This document shows, piece by piece, positions 48,560 to 60,169 of a stretch of DNA of 64,000 nucleotides. Below the pieces are notes generated by a model, which saw only the letters and a list, made by a program, of their open reading frames with translations, was not told where the DNA came from and ran no database searches. This stretch comes from Arenicola marina (Eukaryota > Annelida > Polychaeta > Arenicolidae). The DNA is taken from NCBI GenBank assembly GCA_964019135.1, contig OZ025249.1:15711088-15775087 (forward strand), given 5' to 3'. The translations under genes and the position numbers were made by a program. The first letter of the stretch is position 1; every line of letters begins with the position of its first letter.

Positions 48560-51500
48560 AAGTTATTGCCCTTATTTAATTTTAAATATTTATTCCCATA
48601 TCATATGTTCCTGGCTGTATGTTTTCGTTACTGACCTGATATTTGGTTCACCAGGAGACCTATTAGCAATGGAACAAGCCGTAAAATATGGACCATTTTG
48701 ATAAAACAGTTAACTTTGTCTGCGCAGTACCAAAGGCAAAGAGTTATCATACAATCTTTGCCGTTTCTGCCACTGCCACTGGCTGAGTGGGACTGCTTGG
48801 GTTTGTTTAGCTCTTACGGCAGTCACATGATCCAGAAATGTGTCGTTCATTCGCTAGGTGTCGCTTTTGTCGTTGAATTGAACAGAGAAAGACATAGGCG
48901 GAGTAGAATCTCTCAATCCTGCTTCCTGTCTATACCTATTGATATTGTAAGGCCAGGATTCTGCTGCTATAAAATTTGTTGAGAACGTCTCATATGGATT
49001 GACGAACTGAAACTACCAAGAGGATTATGTGGTGCCAACATACTCGAACCTTTAGTTTCATGCACATAGGTCTATATATAGGGTAGGCTTAATGAACCTA
49101 TATATAGGCCTATATAGTATATATATATGCCTATATATAGTATATATATATAGTATATAGGCGTATATATAGGGTTGGCCTAGTATATAGGCCTATATAC
49201 AAGGTTGGCATAGTACATAAGGTAGGCCTCTATATAGTGTAGTCATATATATAGGGTATAGGCCTCGTATATATATAGACATCGGTTAGCTGCATTAATG
49301 GCGGCAATAACACGTTTTGGAACTGTCTTTGTATTTGTGCCGCTCGCTTGTGCCTCCCCTGCCCCCACCTCTCACCCAGACAAACTGAAAAAATCTATCT
49401 ATAATGTATAATAGACCGTTCCAGGGGAAATTCTGGCAGGCGCGTGTTTCAGGTCAACTGTAGCTCGCCCTACGCGCTGCATAGCATGTAAAAGTTGAGT
49501 ACTGACTTAATTACATAGCTGCATAATTTTCAAAAGTTTATCATAGATTAACATAGTGTTTTCTAAAAACAAAAACCCCACTTTGTAAAGATAAATATCT
49601 TGACTATCAAATAAATACCAGTTTTAAGAAAGAGATCGATGGAGGCATAATTATCAGCTGAGAAAACCACTGATATAAATGCCAACGGGCGAATGTAAAG
49701 ACTGTCATTACGCTGTGCGTGGCAGAAAAGTGGCCATGAACATTTTTATTAATTAGTGCGTATTCAAGCTAGGTTTGCCGATGTTCTTCAGTGCGAAAAT
49801 AATTATATCGTTCTGGCGTCTATTTAGTTCAGATATATTACAAATCTAATTCAGGAATATATATTGTACAGAATACATAACTTGTACACTTGTAGCGTGC
49901 TATTGTCGCTGTTTTTTTCAATGCGAATCTGAGTACACTTTATCGAGTGCATGGCCAATTGGGTGTTATAATTGTTGCGTAGCAACCAGGAATGTCGAAC
50001 AGCTCCTAACAGATAGAACTGGTAAACGTACTGTTCTTAATCTAGTGAAATATGAGGTGTCCTTCTATTATATAATGTAATACATACAGGAAAGTTCATA
50101 GACATCTTGTGTGATTGTTCTGTGAGTAACAATGCCATAAAACCAACCCGTACCGGTCCCTGAAAAAAACCCGGTTAAAGCTGGACACCTGAACCAACTC
50201 CATAGGCTTGCATGGTAAACGCATGCGGTAATCTGTTTTCTAACCCGAAAATATATAGGCCTAATATATAGGTCATTATATAGGGTGGACCCGAATATAT
50301 AATAATAATAATTAATTAAGTAACGCTAACTATCCGGCAATACAGGAAACTTTTATAATTAAAAAATAAGCCGGCTATAGGCTTCTCACGGCTTGATTCA
50401 CACGACACACGAGAGAGTGACAAGCCGGTTATCAGTTTATGCATACCGTGTACGAGCATACGGTGAACTCGCGTCCACCAGAGAGCACAAACCAAGATCT
50501 ATCGACAGGTCACCGTTGCAATGACTGCGGTAAGCTCTGTCGATCACAGATAGGCTTATTTAGTCATAATTAAGCGTAAATGCCTCGTTACGCTGCAAAT
50601 CCATCGTCTTACGCAGACGGACGGAAGCCCCCCCCCCCCCCCCAAAAAAAATGTATGGGCATGGAACGGACAAACATGAAGCAAATGTTGTTACGTTATA
50701 TAAAACATAAGGCGACTAATTGCGACAAAAACGACAAAAACACCTCCTTTTCGTAAGGATTAATAATGATTTAACTCCGCTTTCCATATTTACACCACTG
50801 GTGCCCTGGTTATCTGCACCGATGACTGCGTAGTATGGAGACAAGTAAGACGGGCACCAGCTTAGCTCAATGCACTTATTGACCCAACTAACACGGGAAA
50901 TGACGTAGATAGTCGATGGCGAAAGAGGAGGAGCGAAAAAAATGTGTGGAACTCTGGAAAGTTGTAGGAAGTAACTTTTAAAGTGTTTTTGAACATCTAC
51001 TTTTGAGTCAACATGGTATCTTAAGGTAAGAAAAGTATATAACCGTAGTGTAAAGTGATTTATGTTTCTTAATGTCATCACATTCGTAAGAATCTTGTCG
51101 ATTTCAGGACAAACCAAATTTCGTTCGATCAGTGTTTGTTTATTCCATCCTGCCGTCCCGGGTCCTTTTCGCCCTTTAGTTATGCCTTGAAAAAGCGGTG
51201 ACCTTTATGAAGTGTAAGTGAAATAATGGTTGACAGTCAGGGTAAAACATGTTGTCATGTCTTGAGATGAGATCGTGGTTCATGTTTCTAAATTTCTATG
51301 ATCTGGAACATGGCCTTTTGTCTTTTTGACACTGACAGCTGACAGCTCAGTCAGACCTTGCCATGGCGCAAGTGCCCCCACTGCCCCAGGCAAGCTGCTT
51401 CTTATAGAGCCTAGTTACAAAGAACCCTCAAACTTAGCCTGAAAATCAGACTTTAATGTCGTGACATTCTGAAGGATCGACATTAACATCTGAAGCTATA

Positions 51501-51970
51501 GGCCTTGGGCACTGTTCATAAAAAGTATTTGACCACCTTGACTAAAGCCCTCACTTGGCAGCCATCAGAAACTAGATTTTTTGCCTTCTTTAATCTTAAT
51601 GGAAGCTTAGAGACCAGATTCAAGGTCTTACACGCAAGATTACTCTGTAAACTAAATTTTTAAACACTATGCGTTTCTTTTCACATAGCCATGAAGAACC
51701 CAGGCTATGAGTGGCAGAAGGTTTGTTTTGGTTGAAATTTAGTGGGCAGATGAATTCGTGCGTAACGCGTGGGGTCTTCAATCTTTGTGCGTAACTCTTC
51801 ATAAATGTATACTGGACATGAATATGTGAACGATATGTGCCGTCTCTATCACATTTTTGTGGAATCCAGAAATCTTTATCACCACCTCCTGCTTTCAGAC
51901 GACAGGCCGTGATCATTAATCCATGGCCCTCCGGTCCGCCCTGCGGCCGGTGGGCCATGTTACAGGGCTA
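48560..51970. other. Gene-free stretch
   Basis: No supportable gene. Contains the TATATAGG repeat (49060-49280) and a C-run followed by an A-run at about 50628-50650. Other sequence is unique and AT-leaning. The longest open frame (133 aa, minus, 50716-51117) shows no domain. Confidence 0.4.
49060..49280. repeat. TATATAGGCC-type palindromic repeat
   Basis: Irregular repeats of TATATATAGGCCTATATA, which is self-complementary, mixed with plain TA runs over about 220 bp. Similar words recur near 50255-50290. Likely to extrude hairpins; no function assigned. Confidence 0.75.
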
Positions 51971-51978
51971 GCCCTGTA

Positions 51979-52230
51979 GGTTGGTTTGTTTTATATTGAG
52001 GACACTTTAACCACTTTTGGTCCTATTGCGTCAATGGGAGAAGGAAGGGAAGAGCGGAGCCATGTCTCTGGGGTAACCCCCTACCCTTTACGAAGAAGAA
52101 TATGGGATCTTTATCCTGCAACCGCATAGCTACAGCAGGGCTCAAACTAACAATTCACATGCCTTTAGGCTCTCAGGTGGCCAAAGCACTCAAGGCAAGT
52201 GCTTTAGCCCAGTGAGCTACCGGGCCGGTT
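51979..52230 (-). mobile_element. tRNA-derived SINE, family I, full length
   Basis: Same architecture as the copy at 1303-1560, read on the minus strand: CCGGCCCGGTAGCTCACTGG head, body with GACATGGCTCCGC-type words and a CCAACC tail at the low-coordinate end. More diverged than the 1303 copy, and I could not find a clear target-site duplication. Confidence 0.8.
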
Positions 52231-52239
52231 ATGACCTCT

Positions 52240-53340
52240 CCCTGTCACCCCGGCCCCTATTCAACTAGGCTGTAACAGTGTATAGCAAGGAACATGACTC
52301 ACCACTGGCACCAGCCGTAGGGATTGCTTATTATGGGCTGTAGCATAAAGACAGGGTGGTGTCAAATATTTGTGGATTACATCAAAAATTATCCAAGATT
52401 TATTATCCACATTTATAAAGACCCAGGCACTAAGATTGAAGGCCTCAGACGTTTGCAAATTCATCAGCCTAAAATATATTTACTGAAACAAACTCACTGC
52501 CACTTTAAAAATATTGCTAGAGTTTTAGGATTCTGTAAAAGTAAGGCTGGTTCCATTGAATGGTAACACTCATGTTAGATGGCATTAGTCCGATAGCAAT
52601 AGTCGACCTAAGCACAGTGTTATCTGCCACGAGTCCCCATACAATGTAGACTGTCTACAGGTTACACTACAAGCACAGGAACCATAAACAACAGGGGGGT
52701 GGGGTAGACATGACAGAAATGTTGGTCCTCTTCTGGCGTGTCTGGTATTTGGGCTTCCTGTAATATATATAATATTGGTGCCTAAACCATACCAATCATG
52801 GTTTACATAAGCTTAGCATATCCATTGCTGTATTAATTATTACTGGTACCAAGTAACATACTGGTTGGTTTTTTACTTGGTGTACGAATATACTTGTTAG
52901 TATATTACTTGGTTCAGCTTATTTGTATATTTATTAGATAGTACAATAGAGATGAAGCAGTTGATGTCATTAAGCTAAAAGTGGCCTTGATGAACCAGGC
53001 AACCAGTATCAGTGAAGTTAGTCAATTGAACTAAACTGCATCTTTAGTATTTCCGAAAATCTAGTACCCTTGTCTCACTGTCATAAACAAGTGTCACTGC
53101 TGCTGTCGTTGTCTCATATGCATTTTAGGACCACATATGTAAATATGGCAGTGAGGCTGTTTGCTAATAAATGTGACCTTTACATGTTGGTCTATGTTAC
53201 ATCGTTATCTAATTATCTTACCTGTGTTATGCTAGATCAGGCCAGGATTCGTTATGTGGCATTAACCGCTGGTTCAATTGTGTTATGTTGAAATTAATTG
53301 ACAGGATGTTGCCATAACTATTTTTATGGACTGAAGTTAC
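52240..53340. other. Gene-free stretch
   Basis: Unique AT-leaning sequence with no recognisable gene, RNA or repeat. Confidence 0.4.
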
Positions 53341-53367
53341 AATGTTGGCTCATTTTTGATTTGTTAA

Positions 53368-53480
53368 GACAAAAATTTTCAATTTTCGTCTTATGTCGGT
53401 GTGTTCGGTTATTAAGACGAAAATTTTCAATTTTCGTCAATATATTTTCAATTTTCGTCTTATGTCGGTGTGTTCGGTTA
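53368..53480. repeat. Tandem 70-bp units with a perfect short hairpin
   Basis: GACGAAAATTTTCAATTTTCGTC-type hairpins occur at 53368-53390 and, as a perfect 10-bp stem with a 3-base loop, at 53416-53438; a third half-copy follows at 53439-53459. The flanking words TTATGTCGGTGTGTTCGGTTA are repeated at 53391-53411 and 53460-53480. It forms the left edge of the duplicated repeat that follows. Confidence 0.8.
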
Positions 53481-54720
53481 GTCTGTTTGTCTGTGCGTGC
53501 ATTATTTTTCGAATGCCTTAAGATATCGACTTGCAAATTCACAGAAAGATGCGGAAAGGCAATCGTCAGGCTAAGTTCGTAGATGGGCAATATGACTCAA
53601 AGGCCAACATCACGATGACGTCATACGTCCAAACACATTTTTCGCTCTAGCTGTCTTAATATTGCAGCTAGAGAGCCGCAATTAGTATCAAAATACTCAG
53701 CTCCTCAAAATCTTTCTCGCTACTGACATCAGATTTGACGTACAATGAAAAGTTTTCGCGCTACGGGCACTTGAAAATTAGAAATTTTTGATTTTTTTTC
53801 TTTTTTTATAAAGTTTGAGATATCGACTCCTCCTTCTGCACAGACAATGCCACGGCCTACCGTCAGGCTAAGTTCGTAGATGGGCCATGTAGGCCAAAGG
53901 TCAAGGTCACAGGAATTTTTCGAAATTTGCTTAACCATTGAAAGATAGGACAAAAAATCGGCAAAGTCGCTATAGCATTCCCAGTTTTTACTTAACGACA
54001 CTCAAATTTAATTCACGTATTGGGCTCATAGGTATACGGTGTTTCAATTTTGAAAATCGTCCGCATGGTTCTTCTGCAGAAAATTCCCAAAGTTTAACAT
54101 GGGACCCTATGGGAACATTTTGGCGGGAATCAGGCCTCCTTAATTTCTCCATGAAGGGGGCATGTCAGACAAACGACACCTTGCGTGAGAGATGACATTA
54201 GTATTTGGGCGCAAAATATTATATTGACCAAGGTCACACTTCTAAGATCAAGGTCACAGCAAGGTCAAGGTCACGAAACAGGTTTTCCCGCGTAACTCCG
54301 TTAATATTGGGTCTAGAGATTCGCGATTTGTTTCAGAGTATTCTTCAGAGAGATTCGCAATGGTAAATTACCATTAGATTTCACCTCACATTTATAGTTT
54401 TCGAGTTATTGGATGATCAATTTTGACTTTAACGAAAGTTAAAAAAATTCGCCGTGATTATATCAATGCAGGTAGATGACTCATGTGTAGTGGAATATGT
54501 ACCCATATTACTGGCATCATATTTGCCAAATGGCCTCAAATTCGAAGCAGTAGTTTGGACGCTAGCAAATAATCACACTTTAACATGGCCAAGCCCATTA
54601 TAAAGCCTCGATACGCCAAATGACTGACGGCGTGCCATGCCAACGTCATGAAATGGGTCTTAACATTGTCGAATTGGTCCCATAACCCCAATTTTCATCT
54701 TCCTTCTCAAGCTTTGCTTG
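53480..54720. repeat. Interspersed repeat, copy A
   Basis: About 1.25 kb of sequence that recurs at 54744 onward with an offset of 1265 bp (anchor TGACGTCA at 53616-53623 and 54881-54888). It carries the palindromic CRE TGACGTCA, a direct AGGTCAAGGTCA pair at 53897-53910, and a cluster of AAGGTCA words at 54235-54275. No protein-coding capacity is seen, so it is most likely a non-autonomous transposon. Its ends are not defined. Confidence 0.8.
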
Positions 54721-56455
54721 ACCGTCTCGGTCTGTCTGTGTGTCTGTCTGTTTGTCTGTTTGCGCATTATCTTTCGAATGCCTTAAAATATCGACTTCCA
54801 AATTCACAGAAAGATGCGGAAAGGCAATTGTCGGGCTAAGTTCGTAGATGGGCAATATAACTCAAAGGTCAACGTCACGATGACGTCATACGTCCAAAAC
54901 ACATTTTTCGCTCTACCTGTCTTAATATTGCAGCTAGAGAGCCGCAATTAGTATCAACATACTCAGCTCCTCAAAATCTTTCTCGTTACTGACATCAGAT
55001 TTGACGTACGATGAAAAGTTTTCGCGCTACGGGCACTTAAAAATTGGAAATTTTGGATTTTTTTCCTTTTTTTATAAAATTTGAAATATCGACTCCTCCT
55101 TCTGCACAGACAATGCCACGGCCCACCGTCAGGCTAAGTTCGTAGATGGGCCATGTAGGCCAAAGGTCAAGGTCACAGGAATTTTTCGAAATTCGCTTAA
55201 CCATTGAAAGATAGGACAAAAAATCGGCAAAGTCGCTATAGCGTTCCCAGTTTTTACTTAATGACGCTCAAAATTAATTCACGTATTGGGCTCATAGGTA
55301 CCTTGTATACGGTGTTTCAATTTTGAAAATCGTCCCAATAGTTCTTCTGCAAAAAATTCCCAAACATTAACATGGGATCCTACGGGAGTATTTTGGCGGG
55401 AAAATGGTCTCAATTTCTCCGTGAAGGGTACAAGTGAGACAAACGCCACCTGGCCTGATACATGACATCACTAATTGGGCACGAATAACTATATTGGTCA
55501 AGGTTACGCTTCCAAGGTCAAGGTCACAGCAAGGTCAAGGTCACGAAACATGTGTTCCCGCGTAACTCCGTTAATATAGGGTCTAGAGATTCGCTGTTTG
55601 TTTGAGAGTATTCGTCAGGGAGAGGCGGTGACGCAGTACTCGCTCAGAGTTTTCCGGATACTGAACGATTTTCGAGTAATCGGCCAATCTATATTCAGCG
55701 TACGTGTCAAGTGGCGTTTTAAACTTTGCAAGGCCATTCTCGGTCAATATTTGAGCTAGGGAGCCCAGATTTGGCATGAATGGAGAGAAAAATGTGAGCT
55801 AGGCTGATCGAAACCACCTCAGAATTGCTCTAGGACGCTTAGTATGGCCGCTAGAGCGCTCGCTAGAGCGCTCGCAAGAGGTGCACCCCCCTCCATGCCG
55901 ACTCTCCTATTATGAGTCAACGGCGATATGGACCGGCACTCTTTCGGGGTTGCGATGGCCGCCGTTCGCTCAATAGCGGCGCTAGAGAGTCGGGACCGGT
56001 TGCAAAAGACGGGCAAACGTCGACTTGGGTATGGAAACCGCCTTCGTTTTTTGCCTATCACGCTTAGTTCCGCCGCTAGGGGCCTCCGTAATTCAGCGAT
56101 GACGAGTCCAAGAACAGCGATTAGGGCGCGACCAAGGACGCGTAGAAAGTCGTGATTTGAACGTATTCACTCTAAACGAAGCCCTCGACCTGGAAAAATA
56201 GCCCGCGTTTAACAGCAGCCGTTAGATGGCGCTCGTCCAGTACATCACGATACTTGGGGTCCATTTTGGGCTCATTTGCGCTTTCAGCCAGCAATTTGGC
56301 CTCAAGTACTACAGCTTTCTGGGGGCAATATGGTCTCGAACGCCAGGCTGAACAACCAATGAGCGAGCGGCGATGGGTCTTAACATAGTCGAATTGGTCC
56401 CATAACCACAATTTTCGTCTGCCTTCTCAAGCTCTGCTTGACCGTCTAGTCACTG
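54721..56455. repeat. Interspersed repeat, copy B
   Basis: Copy of the preceding unit with the same CRE (54881-54888) and AGGTCA clusters (about 55157-55172 and 55498-55545). After about 55640 it diverges from copy A and holds about 700 bp of extra sequence, then shares the ending GGGTCTTAACAT..GTCGAATTGG again (54655 in A, 56375 in B). The shared ending and following TGCTTGACCGTCT suggest that a block was duplicated in tandem. Confidence 0.75.
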
Positions 56456-56459
56456 TTTC

Positions 56460-57185
56460 TTGCTTATTTTATAGTAGTATGTGACAATGTGTGTTAATGC
56501 TGGCCAGCTATGAGTGCGAGACAATTTGGAGAGAAAGAAATTGTTATGAACAAATGTTGGAGAAGGGAGGGTGGATCACGATTAGTTGGGTTTAACACAT
56601 GGTTTAGCCATGGATATGGTATGGTTGATTGAGGAACTTTAATGTCTTTATCGAGCGTCGCCAAGGCCAAGCATACTGATCTAGTTCTAGCAGTCATTCC
56701 ATTTAATTAAGTTATAGCGGGTTGGCTGACAGGCGGATTTGCATTTTGTTTATGTTGCAATTTAAGTTCTTCCTAATTCGACTGTGATATTTGCGCTGAT
56801 GGTTGAGCAACGATAATACAAAGCAACATGTTGTGGTACGTACCACGAGATACTCGATAATGTTCGTTGACTCACGACTTGGATAATAGCATGACGGAAA
56901 CAAAGGCTGCCAAGGTGTTACTGCGTTATGTTGCAAGATTCCGCTTCGCTAGCAGACATCATCTCCATTCGTTGTTGAAACAGGCACAAGAGCACCAGCG
57001 GCGCGCGTCTCGATGTCCAGTGGTTGTTTGGTCTTGTCTATGAAGGTGAAGTTAACCTATAAAGTCATATCGCGTCAATCTGGACGATTGCCATAATTTC
57101 ATTGAGTGCATGTAGCATGTGCGTGTAGTTAGAAAGGGATTTTTTTTAATTGCGTGCTCGGTCTTTGCAATATGCTGCGCTTACT
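56460..57185. other. Gene-free stretch
   Basis: Unique sequence between the interspersed repeat and the 31-bp arrays. No gene recognised. Confidence 0.4.
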
Positions 57186-57189
57186 GAGC

Positions 57190-57385
57190 CGAGTTATGGC
57201 TTTGACAGCGCCCGTCCCGCCGAGTTATGGCTTTGACAGCGCCCGTCCCGCCGAGTTATGGCTTTGACAGCGCCCGTCCCGCCGAGTTATGGTTTTGACA
57301 GCGCCCGTCCCGCCGAGTTATGGCTTTGACAGCGCCCATCCCGCCGAGTTATGGCTTTGACAGCGCCCGTCCCGCGGAGTTATGG
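57190..57385 (+). repeat. 31-bp minisatellite, about 6 copies
   Basis: The unit reads CCGAGTTATGGCTTTGACAG then CGCCCGTCCCG; copies are almost identical, differing at single bases. It joins directly to the next array, with which it shares the period and the octamer CAGCGCCC. Confidence 0.93.
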
Positions 57386-58590
57386 ATCTTGAGATGAGAT
57401 GCGCCCGTCCCTCAGCCGTAGGAATATGCCCGCGCCCGCTCAGCGCCCACGGGAATATCCCCGCGCCCGCTCAGCGCCCACGGGAATATGCCCGCGCCCG
57501 CTCAACGCCCACGGGAATATGCCCGAACCCTCTCAGCGCCCACGGAAATATCCCGTACCCTCCCAGCGCCCACGGGAATATGTCCGTGCCGGCCCCCATC
57601 CGCAGGAATATGCCCGCGCCCTCTCAGCGCCCACGGGAATATGCCCGCTCCCGCCCAGCGCCCACGGGAATATGCCCCGACCTCCCAGCGCCCACGGGAA
57701 TATGCCCGAACCGTCCCAGCGCCCACGGGAATATACCCGTGCCGGCCCCCATCCGCAGGAATGTGCCCGCGCCCTCTCAGCGCCCACGGTAATATGCCCG
57801 CTCCCGCCCAGCGCCCACGGAAATATGCCCCCGACCTCCCAGCGCCCAAGGGGAATATGCCCAAACACTCCCCGGGGCCCACGGAAATATGCCCCTGCCG
57901 GCCCCCATCCACAGGAATATGCCCGCGCCCTCTCAGCGCCCACGGGAATATGCATCTCAGCGCCCGCGGGAATATGCCCGCTCCCGCCCAGCGCCCACAG
58001 GAATATGCCCGCTCCCTCCCATCGCCCACGGGAATATGCCCGTGCCCTCCAATGGCCCACGGCAATATGCCCGCGCCCTCCAATGGCCCACTGGAATATG
58101 CCCGGGCCCTCCCAGCGCCCACGGGAATATGCCCGCGCTCTCTAAGCGCCCACGGGAATACGCCCGCTCCCGCCCAGCGCCCACGGGAATATGCCCGCTA
58201 CCGCCCAGCGCCCACGGGAATATGCCCCCGACCTCCCAGCGCCCACGGGAATATGGCCGAACCCTCCCAGCACCCACTGGAATATGCCCGTGCCGGCCCC
58301 CATCGGCAAGAATATGCCTGCGCCCGCCAAGCGCCCACGGGAATATGCCCCCGACCTCCCAGCGCCCACGGGAATATGCCCCCGACCTCCCAGCGCCCAC
58401 GGGAATATGCCCGTGCCGGCCCCCATCCGCAGGAATATGCCCCCGACCTCCCAGCGCCCACGGGAATATGCCCGCGCCCTCGCGGCGCCGGCCCCCACCC
58501 GGAGGAATATGCCCGCGCCCTGCCAGCGCCTACAGGAATATGCTCGCGTCGGCCCCCACCGGCAGAAATATGGCCCCGCGCCCGCTCAGG
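57386..58590 (+). repeat. GC-rich 31-bp minisatellite, about 39 copies, open in all six frames
   Basis: The unit reads CGCCCACGGGAATATGCCCG then CGCCCTCCCAG. No frame of the unit on either strand contains a stop codon, so long open frames (up to 373 codons on plus, 206 on minus) appear in every register. A variant unit, GTGCCGGCCCCCATCCGCAG, recurs at 57586, 57739 and 57895, marking a higher-order repeat of about 155 bp (five units). It recurs less regularly after 58290. I regard it as non-coding satellite, because three successive units are needed to return to one frame and no codon bias is favoured. Confidence 0.92.
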
Positions 58591-58599
58591 GAGTGATCA

Positions 58600-59740
58600 C
58601 TGGCGTTAATATCTATTTGCAAATATAACTATTTGCGAACCGGATCTCATTATACTTCTCGTTACATTTCGATTTCTCATTTGGCTTTACGCGATGACTG
58701 ACCTTGAATGGGACTCTGATGTGCTTTAAATATCTCGGATCTCTGTCACGGTGCCAAGCCAGACGGCTTCATGCTGACGTCAGCACACCCACGCGTCTAT
58801 TGTGACGCACTACCATTGAAGCTAGAGATTGTAACTGACTCTGTTGTGTGTATGATGTACTAGGTCGCAAAAGCAAAAGATCGTTTTCCATTATTACCAT
58901 AGTGTCGGAAAGGGGGTAAATTAAGTCTCCCCGAATGGAAAACAACAGGTGTGTGTGAGTGGATTACGAAACATAGGTATTTTTACTCGTTGAGAGACCA
59001 ATACCTATAGCGATATCATATACTCGGCAAAAGCCATTAAGTCTATTTCTGGTTAGCATTAGCACGAATTTGGCGCGTACAGATTGATCTTGCCAGATTG
59101 CTTTAATATGATAGTGTACACCGGCAGCATGCAAAGGATATTACCTGGATAGGTCTGAGAAGGGCATATCAAAGCGACTCCTACCAGCATTAAAGGTAAT
59201 CGATGACCTATTCAGTGTGAATGAAGGATGCTGTGCTGTGATAGTTTGGCTGCAAGAACCGTCCCATATAGTAGAGGTCTCTGGCCCTGCCACTATGGCG
59301 GACCCTGTTCCCCCGACCGCCTTAACCATCGAGGAGTAATTAAATCGATTTAGGTGTCCTTGGTTTTTGACACCCACTTGTGTTATCCGCTTGTTAAACG
59401 AGACTGTTTATCATTTAATAAGATATGCTATGTCGCGCTTGTTCGTCCTTGAGTTGGGTATGATAACCGGTTCAACTTTTCTCGCGAGGCGTAAATGTAA
59501 GTAAGTAGGATGACAAAACGTGGAGCGGCCTTGGCGCCTCCTAGTACTCGGAGGGTGGTTGGGCCTGGGGATGCCTGGATCAGATGGCAGCGTTCTCCTC
59601 GAACGCTTCCGTCCACTATTTGGCCATGTTCTGTTGATGCATTTCAGGCGGCATTTGTGAGGACCCTTTAGACTAGTAAGTCGTCAATAAACGTTGGCCA
59701 AACATTGCCCGCCCCTCGGGGCAGGTCTGGGTTTAGCACT
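58600..59740. other. Gene-free stretch
   Basis: Unique sequence. No gene, SINE or array recognised. Confidence 0.4.
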
Positions 59741-59749
59741 GTCACTATC

Positions 59750-60165
59750 ACTCACAGTGTATGGGCAACTCATTGAGTGGCATTGTCACCCTCACAGTGT
59801 ATGGGCAACTCATTGCGTGGCATTGTCACCCTCAGAGTGTATAGGCAACTCATTGCGTGGCATTGTCACCCTCACAGTGTATGGGAAACTCATTGCGTGG
59901 CACACCCATCCTCACAGTGTATGGGCAACTCATTGTGTGGCATTGTCACCCATCCTCACAGTGTATAGGCAACTCATTGTGTGGCATTGTCACCCATCCT
60001 CACAGTGTATGGGCAAGTCACCGTGGCATTGTCACCCATCCTCACAGTGTATGGGCAACTCATTGTGTGGCATTGTCACCCATCCTCACAGTGTATGGGC
60101 AACTCATTGTGTGGCATTGTCACCCATCCTCACAGTGTATGGGCAACTCATTGTGTGGCATTGTT
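59750..60165 (+). repeat. 40/44-bp minisatellite, about 10 copies
   Basis: The unit is CTCACAGTGTATGGGCAACT, CATTGTGTGGCATTG and a TCACC spacer. The first four or five units are 40 bp. Later ones are 44 bp through a four-base insertion (TCACCC becomes TCACCCATCC). One unit near 60010 is shortened. Neither 40 nor 44 is a multiple of three, so the open frame of 193 codons across it cycles through frames and is not a gene. Confidence 0.92.
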
Positions 60166-60169
60166 GGCC

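Noticed and set aside
57488-58609. A 373-codon open frame (Pro/Ala/Arg-rich) as a gene
   Set aside because: It lies wholly in the 31-bp array, whose unit has no stop in any of six frames. Equally long frames exist in other registers and on the minus strand.
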